Source: a virus
DNA: 64,000 nt
IMG/VR virus record: IMGVR_UViG_3300028197_001237
Location: 25,311 to 89,310 of that record
Direction: 5' to 3' (one strand)
The notes under the pieces are model-generated. The model was given only the letters and a program-made list of their open reading frames with translations, searched no databases and was not told where the DNA came from. Positions 1-7,091 of the stretch are shown one piece after another; the stretch's first letter is position 1, and each line of letters begins with the position of its first letter. The translations under genes were made by a program, and so were the position numbers.

Positions 1-1
1 T

Positions 2-187
2 GGCGATTTCGTATACACTGGTGGCATCCATCCTTCTAGCGTGTGGGGCTTTTATGATAGTAGAAAGAAATCTTACCTCTCTCCCATCAATCACAAGAAA
101 CCTGGAAAACCGGTAAATATAAAGGATACAACTCCCTTCTCCGCAATGGTGTTGAATCTCAATCCCTTAATGAGTGCTTTCCTATGA
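2..187 (+). CDS. C-terminal part of an unrecognised protein (cut by window edge)
   Basis: Frame 2 is open from the first base to a TGA at 185-187, giving 61 residues that start GDFVYTGGIHPSS and end NPLMSAFL. The 5' end lies outside the window. The stop overlaps the next start as ATGA, which argues for a translated gene coupled to its neighbour. I see no recognisable domain; the peptide is Gly/Pro/Lys rich with no membrane segment. Confidence 0.6.
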   Translation, partial: GDFVYTGGIHPSSVWGFYDSRKKSYLSPINHKKPGKPVNIKDTTPFSAMVLNLNPLMSAFL

Positions 188-378
188 CAGATATGGATCC
201 CAATAGTATTACATTAACTACTCCTTCAAAATCTTTTGCATATGAAAAGATGTCCAGGGAGATTGAAGAGTGTAAGGATATTGATACATTGAAAACAGTT
301 CTACGATGTTATGTTAAACTGTACTTCAAACAACAAGAGACCATTGCAGTCATTGGGATCCCAGATGGAAACACGTAA
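184..378 (+). CDS. Conserved small cyanophage protein, unknown function (64 aa)
   Basis: Starts at the ATG of an ATGA overlap with the upstream stop. The protein looks mostly alpha-helical, with a segment IDTLKTVLRCYVKLYFKQQ that resembles, from memory, short proteins common in T4-like cyanophages. No catalytic motif is visible. It is followed, with a possible small overlap, by the gene at 386. Confidence 0.6.
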   Translation: MTDMDPNSITLTTPSKSFAYEKMSREIEECKDIDTLKTVLRCYVKLYFKQQETIAVIGIPDGNT

Positions 379-385
379 GGATAGG

Positions 386-655
386 ATGGCACATACTTAT
401 TTGCCAAAACTACATGATTATGTGAGATGGCATCATGGTAAGTTTATTCATGAGGGGTGGATATATTTTTGTGATCAAGAATATATTTCAATTGAAATAT
501 ACGTCAAAGACAAAACATGCACTTTAACTGACGATCTACATAAAAAACATCATGTCTTACTCTGTTGTTTTCACTGGGATTGGTATCAATTAGAATATGT
601 AAAATCAAGAAAAGGTTTCAACGATAGTAGTGAACCTAATGCACAAATTATCTAA
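386..655 (+). CDS. Conserved small hypothetical protein (89 aa)
   Basis: The frame is open further upstream (in-frame ATGs at 311 and 365), but those starts run into the preceding gene. The ATG at 386 is preceded by a purine-rich AGGATAGG and gives MAHTYLPKLHDYVRWHHG, so I choose it. The protein is rich in aromatic and His residues (HGKFIHEGWIYF, CCFHWDWYQLEYV), which suggests a compact beta fold. Function unknown. Confidence 0.6.
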   Translation: MAHTYLPKLHDYVRWHHGKFIHEGWIYFCDQEYISIEIYVKDKTCTLTDDLHKKHHVLLCCFHWDWYQLEYVKSRKGFNDSSEPNAQII

Positions 656-664
656 ATTTTTAAC

Positions 665-1336
665 ATGAAAAAGATTATTATGACTCTAATGGCAGCATGT
701 CTTGCTGCTCCTGTAATGGCAGATCCTATTGGAAAGGATGATTATTATTCTAGTCATTCTATGGGTTGTATGCTTCTTCAGGAATGCACCGATGATGTGA
801 CTGAAGTGAATTCTTTGTTAGATGTTTCTTCAAATTATGATAACCCTGAAGCATTTACTTCAGTGGCACAAGAGTTCAATCATATGATGTCTTCACTGAA
901 CCATGTTGGTGTGGGTGTATATCTTGCTGACGAAAAGTATTTTCCAGTAGGAAATCGTGGTGTCTATCATACTGTAAGTAATAACTTCTTCTTGAACAAG
1001 ACATTTATGAGTCGCCCTCATGTCTTAATGAGTGTGATGCGTCATGAAGGATGGCACGCAGCACAAGACTGTATGGCGGGAACAATTGATAATAGTTTGA
1101 TTGCTATTATCTTACCCGAAGATGCTGTTCCTGAGGTGTGGCAAGAGATAACACGTAAAACATATGCAATGCAACCAGCAGCAATTCCGTGGGAGAAGGA
1201 AGCAATGTGGGCAGGTAAGACTGAACACATGACTATGAATGCATTAAATGCTTGTGCTGCTGGTCAAATGTGGAAGGAATATGAACCGACTCCACTCACA
1301 CGCCAATACTTAGAGGAGAATGGTTTTATCAAGTGA
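665..1336 (+). CDS. Exported putative zinc metalloprotease-like protein (HExxH)
   Basis: 223 residues. The N-terminus is a classic signal peptide: MKKIIM, a hydrophobic core, then APVMA with likely cleavage after residue 19. Residues 127-131 read HEGWH, an HExxH zinc-binding and catalytic motif, and acidic residues follow at 177 and 179 (WEKEA) that could supply a third ligand. Several Cys could form disulfides in an oxidising compartment. Inference: a periplasmic or envelope-acting zincin-like enzyme made during infection. The exact family is not identified, and substrate and timing are unknown. Confidence 0.6.
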   Translation: MKKIIMTLMAACLAAPVMADPIGKDDYYSSHSMGCMLLQECTDDVTEVNSLLDVSSNYDNPEAFTSVAQEFNHMMSSLNHVGVGVYLADEKYFPVGNRGVYHTVSNNFFLNKTFMSRPHVLMSVMRHEGWHAAQDCMAGTIDNSLIAIILPEDAVPEVWQEITRKTYAMQPAAIPWEKEAMWAGKTEHMTMNALNACAAGQMWKEYEPTPLTRQYLEENGFIK

Positions 1337-1419
1337 TTTCAACTTTCTATGTTGCATTTCTAATATTGTTGTTATGTGGTGGTATGCATTTTACATGGCC
1401 TATTAAATATCGTAAGTAA
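1333..1419 (+). CDS. Possible 28-aa single-pass membrane micro-protein (GTG start)
   Basis: A GTG overlaps the upstream TGA stop (GTGA) and opens a frame that ends in TAATG, sharing a base with the next ATG. The product is mostly one hydrophobic segment (FYVAFLILLLCGG) followed by a basic tail (KYRK). Tight coupling on both sides supports translation, but the ORF is short and could be fortuitous. Confidence 0.4.
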   Translation: MISTFYVAFLILLLCGGMHFTWPIKYRK

Positions 1420-1616
1420 TGTGGAGATTGTGGGCTAAAGCATTAGGACAAAAAGAGGGTAGAGATGTAAAGGAGGCGGATAAGATTGCCATTATCCGTA
1501 CTCTTATTATGCTCCAGTTAGTCATTACAAATGGGTTTATTATTGCTGGTAATGTAAAAACATTGTTCTTCGATACCCCTGGTGTGACAGAACAGGAAGT
1601 GAACACCAAATCTTGA
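1419..1616 (+). CDS. Conserved small membrane protein, unknown function (65 aa)
   Basis: The N-terminal half is amphipathic and charged (MWRLWAKALGQKEGRDVKEAD). It is followed by a hydrophobic stretch from IAIIRTLIMLQLVITNGFII that is long enough for one transmembrane helix. The start shares its A with the upstream TAA. From memory, similar MWxLWAKALG proteins recur in cyanomyoviruses. The stop TGA lies inside the -35 hexamer of the following promoter. Confidence 0.6.
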   Translation: MWRLWAKALGQKEGRDVKEADKIAIIRTLIMLQLVITNGFIIAGNVKTLFFDTPGVTEQEVNTKS

Positions 1617-1641
1617 CATAGAACGCTATATACCTTATAGT
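1613..1641 (+). promoter_or_regulatory. Consensus sigma70-type promoter
   Basis: TTGACA at 1613-1618 and TATAGT at 1636-1641 are separated by exactly 17 bp. This fits a host sigma70 promoter driving the gene at 1671, with transcription starting near 1648. The -35 overlaps the stop codon of the previous gene. Confidence 0.7.
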
Positions 1642-1670
1642 TCATAGGTAATCAATCAGGGGTCTGCCTT

Positions 1671-1841
1671 ATGCCTTCCTTCCAATACGCGCAAAAGACC
1701 AAGTATAGAATTACACTAGAATTGGATGTCCTTAATGACTTCCAACCTCATAATATTGACTGGGAAAAAGTCCTTGATGTTCAAGGTGCCGAAAGTGTCA
1801 CCGCATATGTTGAGGATCTCAGTACCCCTGATAGTTGGTAA
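1671..1841 (+). CDS. Conserved small protein, unknown function (56 aa)
   Basis: Begins MPSFQYAQKTKYRITLELDV and ends STPDSW. It has an AGGGG Shine-Dalgarno-like sequence about 8 nt upstream and lies 30 nt downstream of a consensus sigma70 promoter, so it is probably early. Alternating hydrophobic residues suggest a small beta-rich fold. No motif assigns a function. Confidence 0.65.
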   Translation: MPSFQYAQKTKYRITLELDVLNDFQPHNIDWEKVLDVQGAESVTAYVEDLSTPDSW

Positions 1842-1867
1842 TTGATAACCAAATGATGAGTAATATT

Positions 1868-1905
1868 GTTACTCACCTCTAAACTGCCCCATCACTGTAG
1901 ACAAC
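1868..1905 (+). promoter_or_regulatory. Conserved intergenic element, copy 1 of 8
   Basis: Begins GTTACTCACC, continues YCYAAANTGCCCYAT and ends CACTGTAGACAAC, a divergent version of the usual GATGTAAGACAC tail. The ATG of the next gene follows at 1915, 48 nt from the element start, the same geometry as the other copies. Probably a promoter or 5' leader signal; see findings. Confidence 0.75.
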
Positions 1906-1914
1906 TAACTCATC

Positions 1915-2115
1915 ATGATCAACAACTCTGCTGTACTTCGTGAACTTATGGAGATGAAAAAGACATACACAAGTCAGAGATTCAGTTTTACTGGTTCTCA
2001 ACAACAAAGGTATGATATTCTTCTTCAACTTCGTCGAGATCGTGTTAAGTCTTTTTATGATGATCGACGTGTGTGGGTTGGACCATCTGAAGCTGGAAAA
2101 TCTAAAGGAGAGTAA
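1915..2115 (+). CDS. Conserved small hypothetical protein (66 aa)
   Basis: The start follows the intergenic element and lies in a catcATG context without a Shine-Dalgarno. The protein is highly charged and helical (LRELMEMKKTY, RYDILLQLRRDRVKSFYDDRR) and ends VWVGPSEAGKSKGE. Function unknown. It is the last gene before the terminator at 2130. Confidence 0.65.
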   Translation: MINNSAVLRELMEMKKTYTSQRFSFTGSQQQRYDILLQLRRDRVKSFYDDRRVWVGPSEAGKSKGE

Positions 2116-2129
2116 GGTTGATTGATATG

Positions 2130-2154
2130 AAAGGGAGGTTATGACCTCCCTTTT
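2130..2154 (+). terminator. Rho-independent terminator
   Basis: A perfect 10-bp stem AAAGGGAGGT / ACCTCCCTTT with a TATG loop is followed directly by further T. It separates the upstream small-gene cluster from the late-promoter gene pair at 2224. Confidence 0.85.
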
Positions 2155-2194
2155 AGTCAAACATTAGTCCATATTATCATGCACTCATATATGA

Positions 2195-2202
2195 GATAAA
2201 TA
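2195..2202 (+). promoter_or_regulatory. T4-type late promoter octamer GATAAATA
   Basis: GATAAATA differs by one base from the T4 late consensus TATAAATA. It lies 22 nt before the ATG at 2224, the same spacing as before the virion operons further on. Confidence 0.7.
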
Positions 2203-2223
2203 TATTTAAAGACCTGTAAATAA

Positions 2224-2412
2224 ATGGCATATCTCATTAAAAGACAATCTCAGATTGATGATCGCTATGTTTACTTTGTGGGTAGTCAATCTTGGTCTGA
2301 TGATAGATCATTAGCTGTGGAGTTTGAAACTGAGAATGATGCTAAAATGTTGTTTTTGAACGCTGATGGATTGAATGGTGGTTTTAAAACAGCTATTGCT
2401 GAGGAAAAGTAA
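2224..2412 (+). CDS. Small hypothetical protein, late-expressed (62 aa)
   Basis: Starts MAYLIKRQSQIDDRYVYFVG and looks like a compact alpha/beta protein. It follows the GATAAATA late octamer and overlaps the next gene by one base (TAATG), so the two are probably co-expressed with head assembly. No motif gives a function. Confidence 0.65.
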   Translation: MAYLIKRQSQIDDRYVYFVGSQSWSDDRSLAVEFETENDAKMLFLNADGLNGGFKTAIAEEK

Positions 2413-3014
2413 TGAAAACATTTAGAGAGTTTATTTCAGAAGCTTCTATTCCTGATGAACTAGCAGGTGGTGCCTCTATTAGACAATCAGGTGAGGGTGG
2501 TAGAGTATATCGTAAGAGGAAGAAGTCCGAGGCAGAGACACGCCGAATGAAGGCAATTGGTGGTGGTAAGACTGCACCTGTCGGATATAAGGACAGGAAG
2601 GACATTGGATCCCAGAAGAAACGTAGTGAAAAAGAACAACAACCAGAAAAAGAGAGAGGAACAGCAGCACTCTCTGCCAAAGAAGCACAACGTAAGGCAT
2701 ACAGAGAACGTAAAGCGAGAGAAGCAAGTAATAAATCTACTCCTGAAACTAGCAGATCAAAGGAAAAAGAAGCATCCAAACTTCTGACTAAGAAAACTGC
2801 ACCTAAGAAACCTGCACCGGGATATAAATCACAACCCGCAAGTGGTAAGACTCGCGTAGAACGTGACAAGATACGCGGAGAGGGTGAAAGATACCTGAAA
2901 GGTATTATGAAAGATCAAGAAACTTCTAAGTACAAGAAAGAAACTGGGACCAATCCCGATGCTAAGGGTAAGACAAAGATTCTTGGACGTGTCAATAAGA
3001 GAATGAGCACCTAA
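2412..3014 (+). CDS. Basic protein with capsid-targeting-like N-terminus (candidate internal head protein)
   Basis: 200 residues that are extremely rich in Lys, Arg and Glu. The N-terminus MKTFREFISEA closely matches the capsid-targeting peptide of T4 internal proteins (MKTYQEFIAEA), which the gp21 prohead protease cleaves after the Glu. Cleavage here would follow FISE (residue 10). The body is low-complexity and basic (KRKKSEAETRR, KKTAPKKPAPGYK), as expected of a DNA-associated protein packed in the head and injected. A late promoter upstream of 2224 supports late synthesis. The match is by eye, and the role is inference. Confidence 0.6.
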   Translation: MKTFREFISEASIPDELAGGASIRQSGEGGRVYRKRKKSEAETRRMKAIGGGKTAPVGYKDRKDIGSQKKRSEKEQQPEKERGTAALSAKEAQRKAYRERKAREASNKSTPETSRSKEKEASKLLTKKTAPKKPAPGYKSQPASGKTRVERDKIRGEGERYLKGIMKDQETSKYKKETGTNPDAKGKTKILGRVNKRMST

Positions 3015-3019
3015 TTATA

Positions 3020-3223
3020 ATGAATTACACTAAAGAACAACTTGTGGACGCACTTGTTCATGAGTGGGAATACCTCTGCCATGATGATTATGACCCAGAA
3101 GATCCAACACCAGAAGAATATCGCAAAGATATGGAAGAACTTACAATCGAACAATTGATTGAGGAAACATCAACTGGAGAGGGTTACACACTTGATGAAT
3201 TTATGGAAAATCACAGCAATTAA
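3020..3223 (+). CDS. Conserved acidic small protein (67 aa)
   Basis: Starts MNYTKEQLVDALVHEWEYL and is strongly acidic (DDYDPEDPTPEEY). It ends LDEFMENHSN. From memory, this MNYTKEQLVDAL family is frequent in T4-like cyanophages and has no assigned function. Its TAA stop sits right at the start of element copy 2. Confidence 0.7.
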   Translation: MNYTKEQLVDALVHEWEYLCHDDYDPEDPTPEEYRKDMEELTIEQLIEETSTGEGYTLDEFMENHSN

Positions 3224-3224
3224 A

Positions 3225-3262
3225 GTTACTCACCTCTAAAGTGCCCCATAGATGTAAGACAC
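3225..3262 (+). promoter_or_regulatory. Conserved intergenic element, copy 2 of 8
   Basis: GTTACTCACC, then TCTAAAGTGCCCCAT and AGATGTAAGACAC. It directly follows a TAA stop and precedes the ATG at 3276 (52 nt from element start). Confidence 0.8.
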
Positions 3263-3275
3263 TTTAAACCACACT

Positions 3276-3458
3276 ATGATTAGCTATCTCGTTAAATGTC
3301 CATCTGATCCTTATGAGAATACCGATTGTTTCGATGATCTTGACAGGGCATGGGATCTATGTTTCAATTTATCTGAAGAGTACGGATACGCAGAGGTTGG
3401 ATACTATAATGTCAAAGGACATTATCAACTTGTAGGTGATTATACAAACGGTAAATGA
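3276..3458 (+). CDS. Small hypothetical protein (60 aa)
   Basis: First gene of a four-gene chain behind element copy 2. The protein MISYLVKCPSDPYENTDCF... ends GDYTNGK; it is acidic and aromatic-rich. Its TGA overlaps the next ATG (ATGA), implying translational coupling. Function unknown. Confidence 0.6.
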   Translation: MISYLVKCPSDPYENTDCFDDLDRAWDLCFNLSEEYGYAEVGYYNVKGHYQLVGDYTNGK

Positions 3459-3583
3459 ATATGTGGGAAGAAATTCAAGACTCACCCGGTGAGATCTATG
3501 ACATGGAAGATTTCTACAAACAGTTAGAAGAACTCCGTGAAATTATGGACAAATGTGTTAAACTTGAGGAAGAACAATCATGA
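3455..3583 (+). CDS. Acidic micro-protein (42 aa)
   Basis: Starts MNMWEEIQDSPGEIYDMEDF and is predicted almost wholly helical, with a heptad-like tail (LEELREIMDKCVKLEEEQ). It overlaps both neighbours in ATGA/TCATGA junctions, which is the main evidence that it is translated. Confidence 0.55.
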   Translation: MNMWEEIQDSPGEIYDMEDFYKQLEELREIMDKCVKLEEEQS

Positions 3584-3792
3584 TTACTATTCACAAGTAT
3601 GAACTCGAAATCCTTCTTGAAGGTATTGAAGACACGATGAAAGTTTTGTCTAATGTTGATTATACAGTGGACAAATATGATCCTCGTAATGTAGAGAAAA
3701 CTGCACCATATTCAATAGGTTATTCTCGATCTAGTCTCAGAGTTATTCGCGAAACTCTCACAAGGATGATTCAGGATGACAAAAACTCATGA
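3580..3792 (+). CDS. Small hypothetical protein (70 aa)
   Basis: Begins MITIHKYELEILLEGIEDTM in an aatcATG context with the ATG overlapping the upstream TGA. It is helical with a charged C-terminus (RETLTRMIQDDKNS). Its own stop overlaps the next start. No function recognised. Confidence 0.6.
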   Translation: MITIHKYELEILLEGIEDTMKVLSNVDYTVDKYDPRNVEKTAPYSIGYSRSSLRVIRETLTRMIQDDKNS

Positions 3793-3950
3793 CAATTTAC
3801 AATTGCAAAGGTGCATGGTATGATAGACGTGGAGCAAGACATAATTTTGAGATCGAATCTGACCGTGCAGAGCGTCGATTTATCATTGAACTTGTAGAGT
3901 CGAGGTATCCTACAGATAAGGTGGTAATTAACTCTGTCCGTCAAAAGTAA
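3789..3950 (+). CDS. Small basic hypothetical protein (53 aa)
   Basis: MTIYNCKGAWYDRRGARHNF... ends NSVRQK. The start overlaps the upstream stop as ATGA. It is basic with alternating hydrophobic residues. Last gene of the four-gene chain behind element copy 2; element copy 3 follows. Confidence 0.55.
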   Translation: MTIYNCKGAWYDRRGARHNFEIESDRAERRFIIELVESRYPTDKVVINSVRQK

Positions 3951-3962
3951 CAACTAATTAAA

Positions 3963-4000
3963 GTTACTCACCCCCAAACTGCCCCATTGATGTAAGACAC
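3963..4000 (+). promoter_or_regulatory. Conserved intergenic element, copy 3 of 8
   Basis: GTTACTCACC, CCCAAACTGCCCCAT, TGATGTAAGACAC. The ATG at 4011 lies 49 nt from the element start. AATTAAA precedes it, as in copies 6 and 7. Confidence 0.8.
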
Positions 4001-4010
4001 CACAAACATT

Positions 4011-4889
4011 ATGACATCCACCCATCTCGAACATCCTGAAGATCTTATCCTCACGGGTGATATTTCTGTGATTGATGCACTATATGCACCCGCAGATATT
4101 ACTATGAAGATGGATGGTATGTCACTTGTTTGGGGTACTAATCCTGAGAATGGTAAGTTTTTTGTTTGTACCAAAGCAGCATTCAACAAGAAAAAGATTC
4201 GTCTTTGTTATACTACAGACGACATCTTCACTCACTTTGGTCATCAAATAGAAGTCGTTGAGATTCTGTCATATTGTATCAAGTATCTTCCCCGAACAGA
4301 GAACATTTATTGGGGTGATTGGTTGGGTTTTGGTCGGACTCAACTCCTAAAACCTAACACTATTTCTTATCTCTTTCCTGAGAAAATCTCTCAAAAGATG
4401 GTGATTGCACCTCATACTCAGGTATTTGTTGATGGTCCTATGTGTGAAGCAACATGTAAACCATTGATTGAGATCTTAGATGACACCGCTATCATCAAGT
4501 GGGTACAACCTTCCATTGATCGTCTTCCTTCCAATGAAACTGCACCGAATCTGAACACCTCTAAGGTTCAGTTCATGACAACTAAAGAGGCAAATGTTGC
4601 GAAACAGAAGATCAATTCCCTGGTCAAAGAGGGTCGTGAGTTGACTGATTCCAACCTATTTGATATTCTTGGTTGTGTCTATCTCACCAATCTTTATCAA
4701 CTGATCATCGAGATCAAAGAAGACATCATGAATTCTATGATTATCAATGATGCACCTCGTAGTTTCATTTTTGATGATGTAGAAACTGATGGTGAGGGAT
4801 ATGTATTCCACACTGAGAACGTTTCATTCAAACTTGTCAATCGTGAGGAGTTTGCATACGCTAACTTCACTGACGGTCGTTTCAACTAA
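4011..4889 (+). CDS. Ligase-like nucleotidyltransferase family protein (DUF6267-like)
   Basis: 292 residues. KMDG at 33-36 matches motif I (KxDG, the adenylated lysine) of the DNA/RNA ligase and capping-enzyme superfamily. The following NGKFFVCTKAAFNKK resembles the phage DUF6267 family (K-W-D-G ... FFVxTK), recalled from memory. EGYV at 262-265 and SFKLV at 272-276 fit motifs IV and V by position. Inference: an ATP-dependent RNA or DNA end-joining or nucleotidyl-transfer activity in the infected cell. It lacks an obvious OB-fold extension and substrate is unknown. First gene after element copy 3, so probably early or middle. Confidence 0.55.
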   Translation: MTSTHLEHPEDLILTGDISVIDALYAPADITMKMDGMSLVWGTNPENGKFFVCTKAAFNKKKIRLCYTTDDIFTHFGHQIEVVEILSYCIKYLPRTENIYWGDWLGFGRTQLLKPNTISYLFPEKISQKMVIAPHTQVFVDGPMCEATCKPLIEILDDTAIIKWVQPSIDRLPSNETAPNLNTSKVQFMTTKEANVAKQKINSLVKEGRELTDSNLFDILGCVYLTNLYQLIIEIKEDIMNSMIINDAPRSFIFDDVETDGEGYVFHTENVSFKLVNREEFAYANFTDGRFN

Positions 4890-4895
4890 TTCATC

Positions 4896-5045
4896 ATGAT
4901 TCGTTTTCTTTATCTCATTGCAATCGGTTCATTGTTCGTTGCGACTATCAACATCTTCTCTCCAGATAGTGAGGCAGAGAGGAGACAAGAGGCAAAATCT
5001 GCACTCGAAAGGCTCATGAGACCTCCCTCAAACGTTATTCAATAA
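4896..5045 (+). CDS. Single-pass membrane micro-protein (49 aa)
   Basis: MIRFLYLIAIGSLFVATINIF is one hydrophobic segment that could be a signal anchor. It is followed by a charged helical tail (SEAERRQEAKSALERLMR). The start is a catcATG without Shine-Dalgarno, 6 nt after the upstream stop. The TAA stop abuts element copy 4. Confidence 0.55.
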   Translation: MIRFLYLIAIGSLFVATINIFSPDSEAERRQEAKSALERLMRPPSNVIQ

Positions 5046-5046
5046 A

Positions 5047-5083
5047 GTTACTCACCTCTAAATTGCCCTATAGTTATAGACAC
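5047..5083 (+). promoter_or_regulatory. Conserved intergenic element, copy 4 of 8
   Basis: GTTACTCACC, TCTAAATTGCCCTAT, then AGTTATAGACAC, which is one base shorter than other copies. The helicase ATG follows at 5091, 45 nt from element start, the closest spacing of the set. Confidence 0.78.
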
Positions 5084-5090
5084 CTACATT

Positions 5091-6272
5091 ATGACAATCA
5101 CCCTCCGTCCACACCAGCAACGTGGACTCGATGCACTCAAACAGAATGCTATCGGTCAGGTGATTGTTCCGACTGGTGGTGGTAAGACTCTGATCGCAAT
5201 CATGGACGCTATGCGTCGTTTTGAGATCAAAGTTCCTCGCGTCATTGTTGTTGTCGCACCTCGTATTCTTCTTGCAGAACAACTTTGTTCTGAGTATCTG
5301 GAGCACATCACAAACGCAAATGTTCTCCATGTTCATAGTGGAGAAACCAAACATTTCAAGACAACTAAGTCAGAACGCATCAAGTTGTTTGTGGAGATGT
5401 GTCAAACCGTTCGTGAACATGTCATCATCTTCACGACATATCATTCTTTGCACCGTGTGCAAGAGTCTGGAATCCCTGTAGACACGATTTACTTTGACGA
5501 GGCACATAACTCGGTTCAACGTAACTTCTTCGGTCCTACAGAGTATTTCTCACGTCATGCAGATCGTTGTTACTACTTCACTGCAACCCGTAGGACTTCG
5601 ATCACTATCAACAAGCCAGGGATGAACGATCGTGAGATCTATGGTGACATCATCACTCGCGTATCTGCACCCGAACTTGTTAATGGTGGATTCATCCTTC
5701 CCCCTAAAGTGAAGGTGATCGAGATGGATAAGGTGGACAGAGCATCTGTTACTCCACACCTTGAGAGTAACAACATTCTCTCTACGATTGATGAGATGAA
5801 TATCAAAAAGATTCTAGTATGTTCTAAGACTACGAAACAACTCACCACGATCTTTCAGACTGACTTTGCAGACCAACTTGCACAACGTGGATACTCTTAT
5901 CTTTACATAACTGCAAAGACAGGTGCTGTTGTTGATGGTAAGAAAGTCAGTCGTGAGGTATTCTTCGAGACACTGAATGCATGGGGTAAAGATACAGACA
6001 AAAAGTTTGTTGTACTTCATCGCTCGATTCTGTCTGAAGGTATCAACGTATCGCAACTGGAATGTGTCATCTTCATGAGGAACATGAATATCATTGAGAT
6101 GACTCAGACTATCGGTCGTGTTCTTCGCAAAGGTGGACAATCGAAGACCTATGGGTTCTGTGTTGTCCCTGTTTATTCTAAGGTTGGTATCTCTACCGCC
6201 AAGGGATTGCAGACTGTTGTTGATACCGTGTTTGAAAAGGGTGAGATGCTTGACTCTGTTGTTCGTCGTTAA
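5091..6272 (+). CDS. Superfamily 2 DEAD/DEAH-type helicase (UvsW-like)
   Basis: 393 residues with the SF2 motifs in order: Q-tip region RPHQQ (6-10), Walker A PTGGGKT (27-33), DEAH (136-139), TAT (164-166) and motif VI QTIGRVLR (339-346). It is an ATP-driven nucleic-acid translocase. In T4-like phages the SF2 enzyme UvsW remodels recombination and replication intermediates, and this protein may play that role, but it is shorter than T4 UvsW (587 aa) and lacks its N-terminal extension. Expressed behind element copy 4. No Shine-Dalgarno is visible at the start (acctacattATG). Confidence 0.85.
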   Translation: MTITLRPHQQRGLDALKQNAIGQVIVPTGGGKTLIAIMDAMRRFEIKVPRVIVVVAPRILLAEQLCSEYLEHITNANVLHVHSGETKHFKTTKSERIKLFVEMCQTVREHVIIFTTYHSLHRVQESGIPVDTIYFDEAHNSVQRNFFGPTEYFSRHADRCYYFTATRRTSITINKPGMNDREIYGDIITRVSAPELVNGGFILPPKVKVIEMDKVDRASVTPHLESNNILSTIDEMNIKKILVCSKTTKQLTTIFQTDFADQLAQRGYSYLYITAKTGAVVDGKKVSREVFFETLNAWGKDTDKKFVVLHRSILSEGINVSQLECVIFMRNMNIIEMTQTIGRVLRKGGQSKTYGFCVVPVYSKVGISTAKGLQTVVDTVFEKGEMLDSVVRR

Positions 6273-6277
6273 TTTAT

Positions 6278-6490
6278 ATGAAACAACCAACCAATTCGTA
6301 TATTCTAGATTGTAAACCAGGACCGTTATCTTTTGTTGTAGGTGATTGGGATGATGCAGAGAGTTTCTATGCGGCAGTTCCCTGTAATAATGGATTGGCG
6401 ATTGTTAATCAAGGAAATGTAATAAAGGTTTGCAGAAACACATCTTCTGCACGAAAGTTCATCAATAAACATCAAAAACGTAGGAAATAA
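6278..6490 (+). CDS. Small hypothetical protein (70 aa)
   Basis: MKQPTNSYILDCKPGPLSF... ends INKHQKRRK. A globular N-terminal part (FVVGDWDDAESFYAAV) is followed by a strongly basic tail. It lies 5 nt after the helicase stop and probably shares its transcript. The TAA stop abuts element copy 5. Confidence 0.6.
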   Translation: MKQPTNSYILDCKPGPLSFVVGDWDDAESFYAAVPCNNGLAIVNQGNVIKVCRNTSSARKFINKHQKRRK

Positions 6491-6491
6491 A

Positions 6492-6529
6492 GTTACTCAC
6501 CCCTAAAGTGCCCTATTGATGTAAGACAC
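6492..6529 (+). promoter_or_regulatory. Conserved intergenic element, copy 5 of 8
   Basis: GTTACTCACC, CCTAAAGTGCCCTAT, TGATGTAAGACAC. The next ATG is at 6540, 49 nt from the element start. Confidence 0.8.
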
Positions 6530-6539
6530 CACAAAGATT

Positions 6540-6728
6540 ATGACACCAACCACCAAAGCACAAGCACTGGAACAATTCCGTTACAACTGGAAAGTTTCAA
6601 CTATGGGCACACGGACAGCAACAGATAGCATCGCAAAACGTGAGGCATGGGGAATCTTTACTGATGAACTTTGTAAGGAAGGTTACATCACCATGAAGAA
6701 GTACGAATCATGGTCTAACCCTTTCTGA
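6540..6728 (+). CDS. Conserved small protein (62 aa)
   Basis: MTPTTKAQALEQFRYNWKV... ends KYESWSNPF. It has a helical body with a C-terminal GYITMKKYESWSNPF that, from memory, is typical of a small cyanophage protein family. Leader is short and lacks a Shine-Dalgarno. Function unknown. Confidence 0.65.
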   Translation: MTPTTKAQALEQFRYNWKVSTMGTRTATDSIAKREAWGIFTDELCKEGYITMKKYESWSNPF

Positions 6729-6758
6729 TTCAAACTTCACAAACTTTTTATTATCATC

Positions 6759-7091
6759 ATGACAACAATCACTCAATCCAAAACCGAATGTTTGCTTGAA
6801 GTTGTTAACAACGAATGGAAAGTTAATGCAATTGAATCAGGACATAGTTCATACTCTAAGTTAGAATATAGTGTAGGTAAGAAATATATCAAACTGAATC
6901 AATTCAGGGTTCATGCTGATAACAGTTTTTCAAATAACGGTGTGTTCATGTTTATCGATAAAGAGACTGAAGCATGTTACAAACCCGCATCATTCAAGGC
7001 ACCTGCTAAAGGTATCCGGTTCTTTCTTGAGTCCTTAGTTGAGAATCCCGATCTAGTAGATCCTTACGGTTCTTTCCTCTATGTTCGTTAA
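6759..7091 (+). CDS. Conserved hypothetical protein (110 aa)
   Basis: Begins MTTITQSKTECLLEVVNNEWK in a catcATG context. The middle alternates hydrophobic residues (KYIKLNQFRVHA), suggesting a beta sandwich, and the segment ACYKPASFKAPAKGIRFFL is the most distinctive part. No known domain recognised. Confidence 0.6.
   Translation: MTTITQSKTECLLEVVNNEWKVNAIESGHSSYSKLEYSVGKKYIKLNQFRVHADNSFSNNGVFMFIDKETEACYKPASFKAPAKGIRFFLESLVENPDLVDPYGSFLYVR

Noticed and set aside
2393-2869. 158-codon minus-strand frame opposite the basic protein gene
   Set aside because: It is the complement of a Lys/Arg/Glu-rich gene, giving Ser/Leu/Phe-rich low complexity; no promoter or start signal on that strand.
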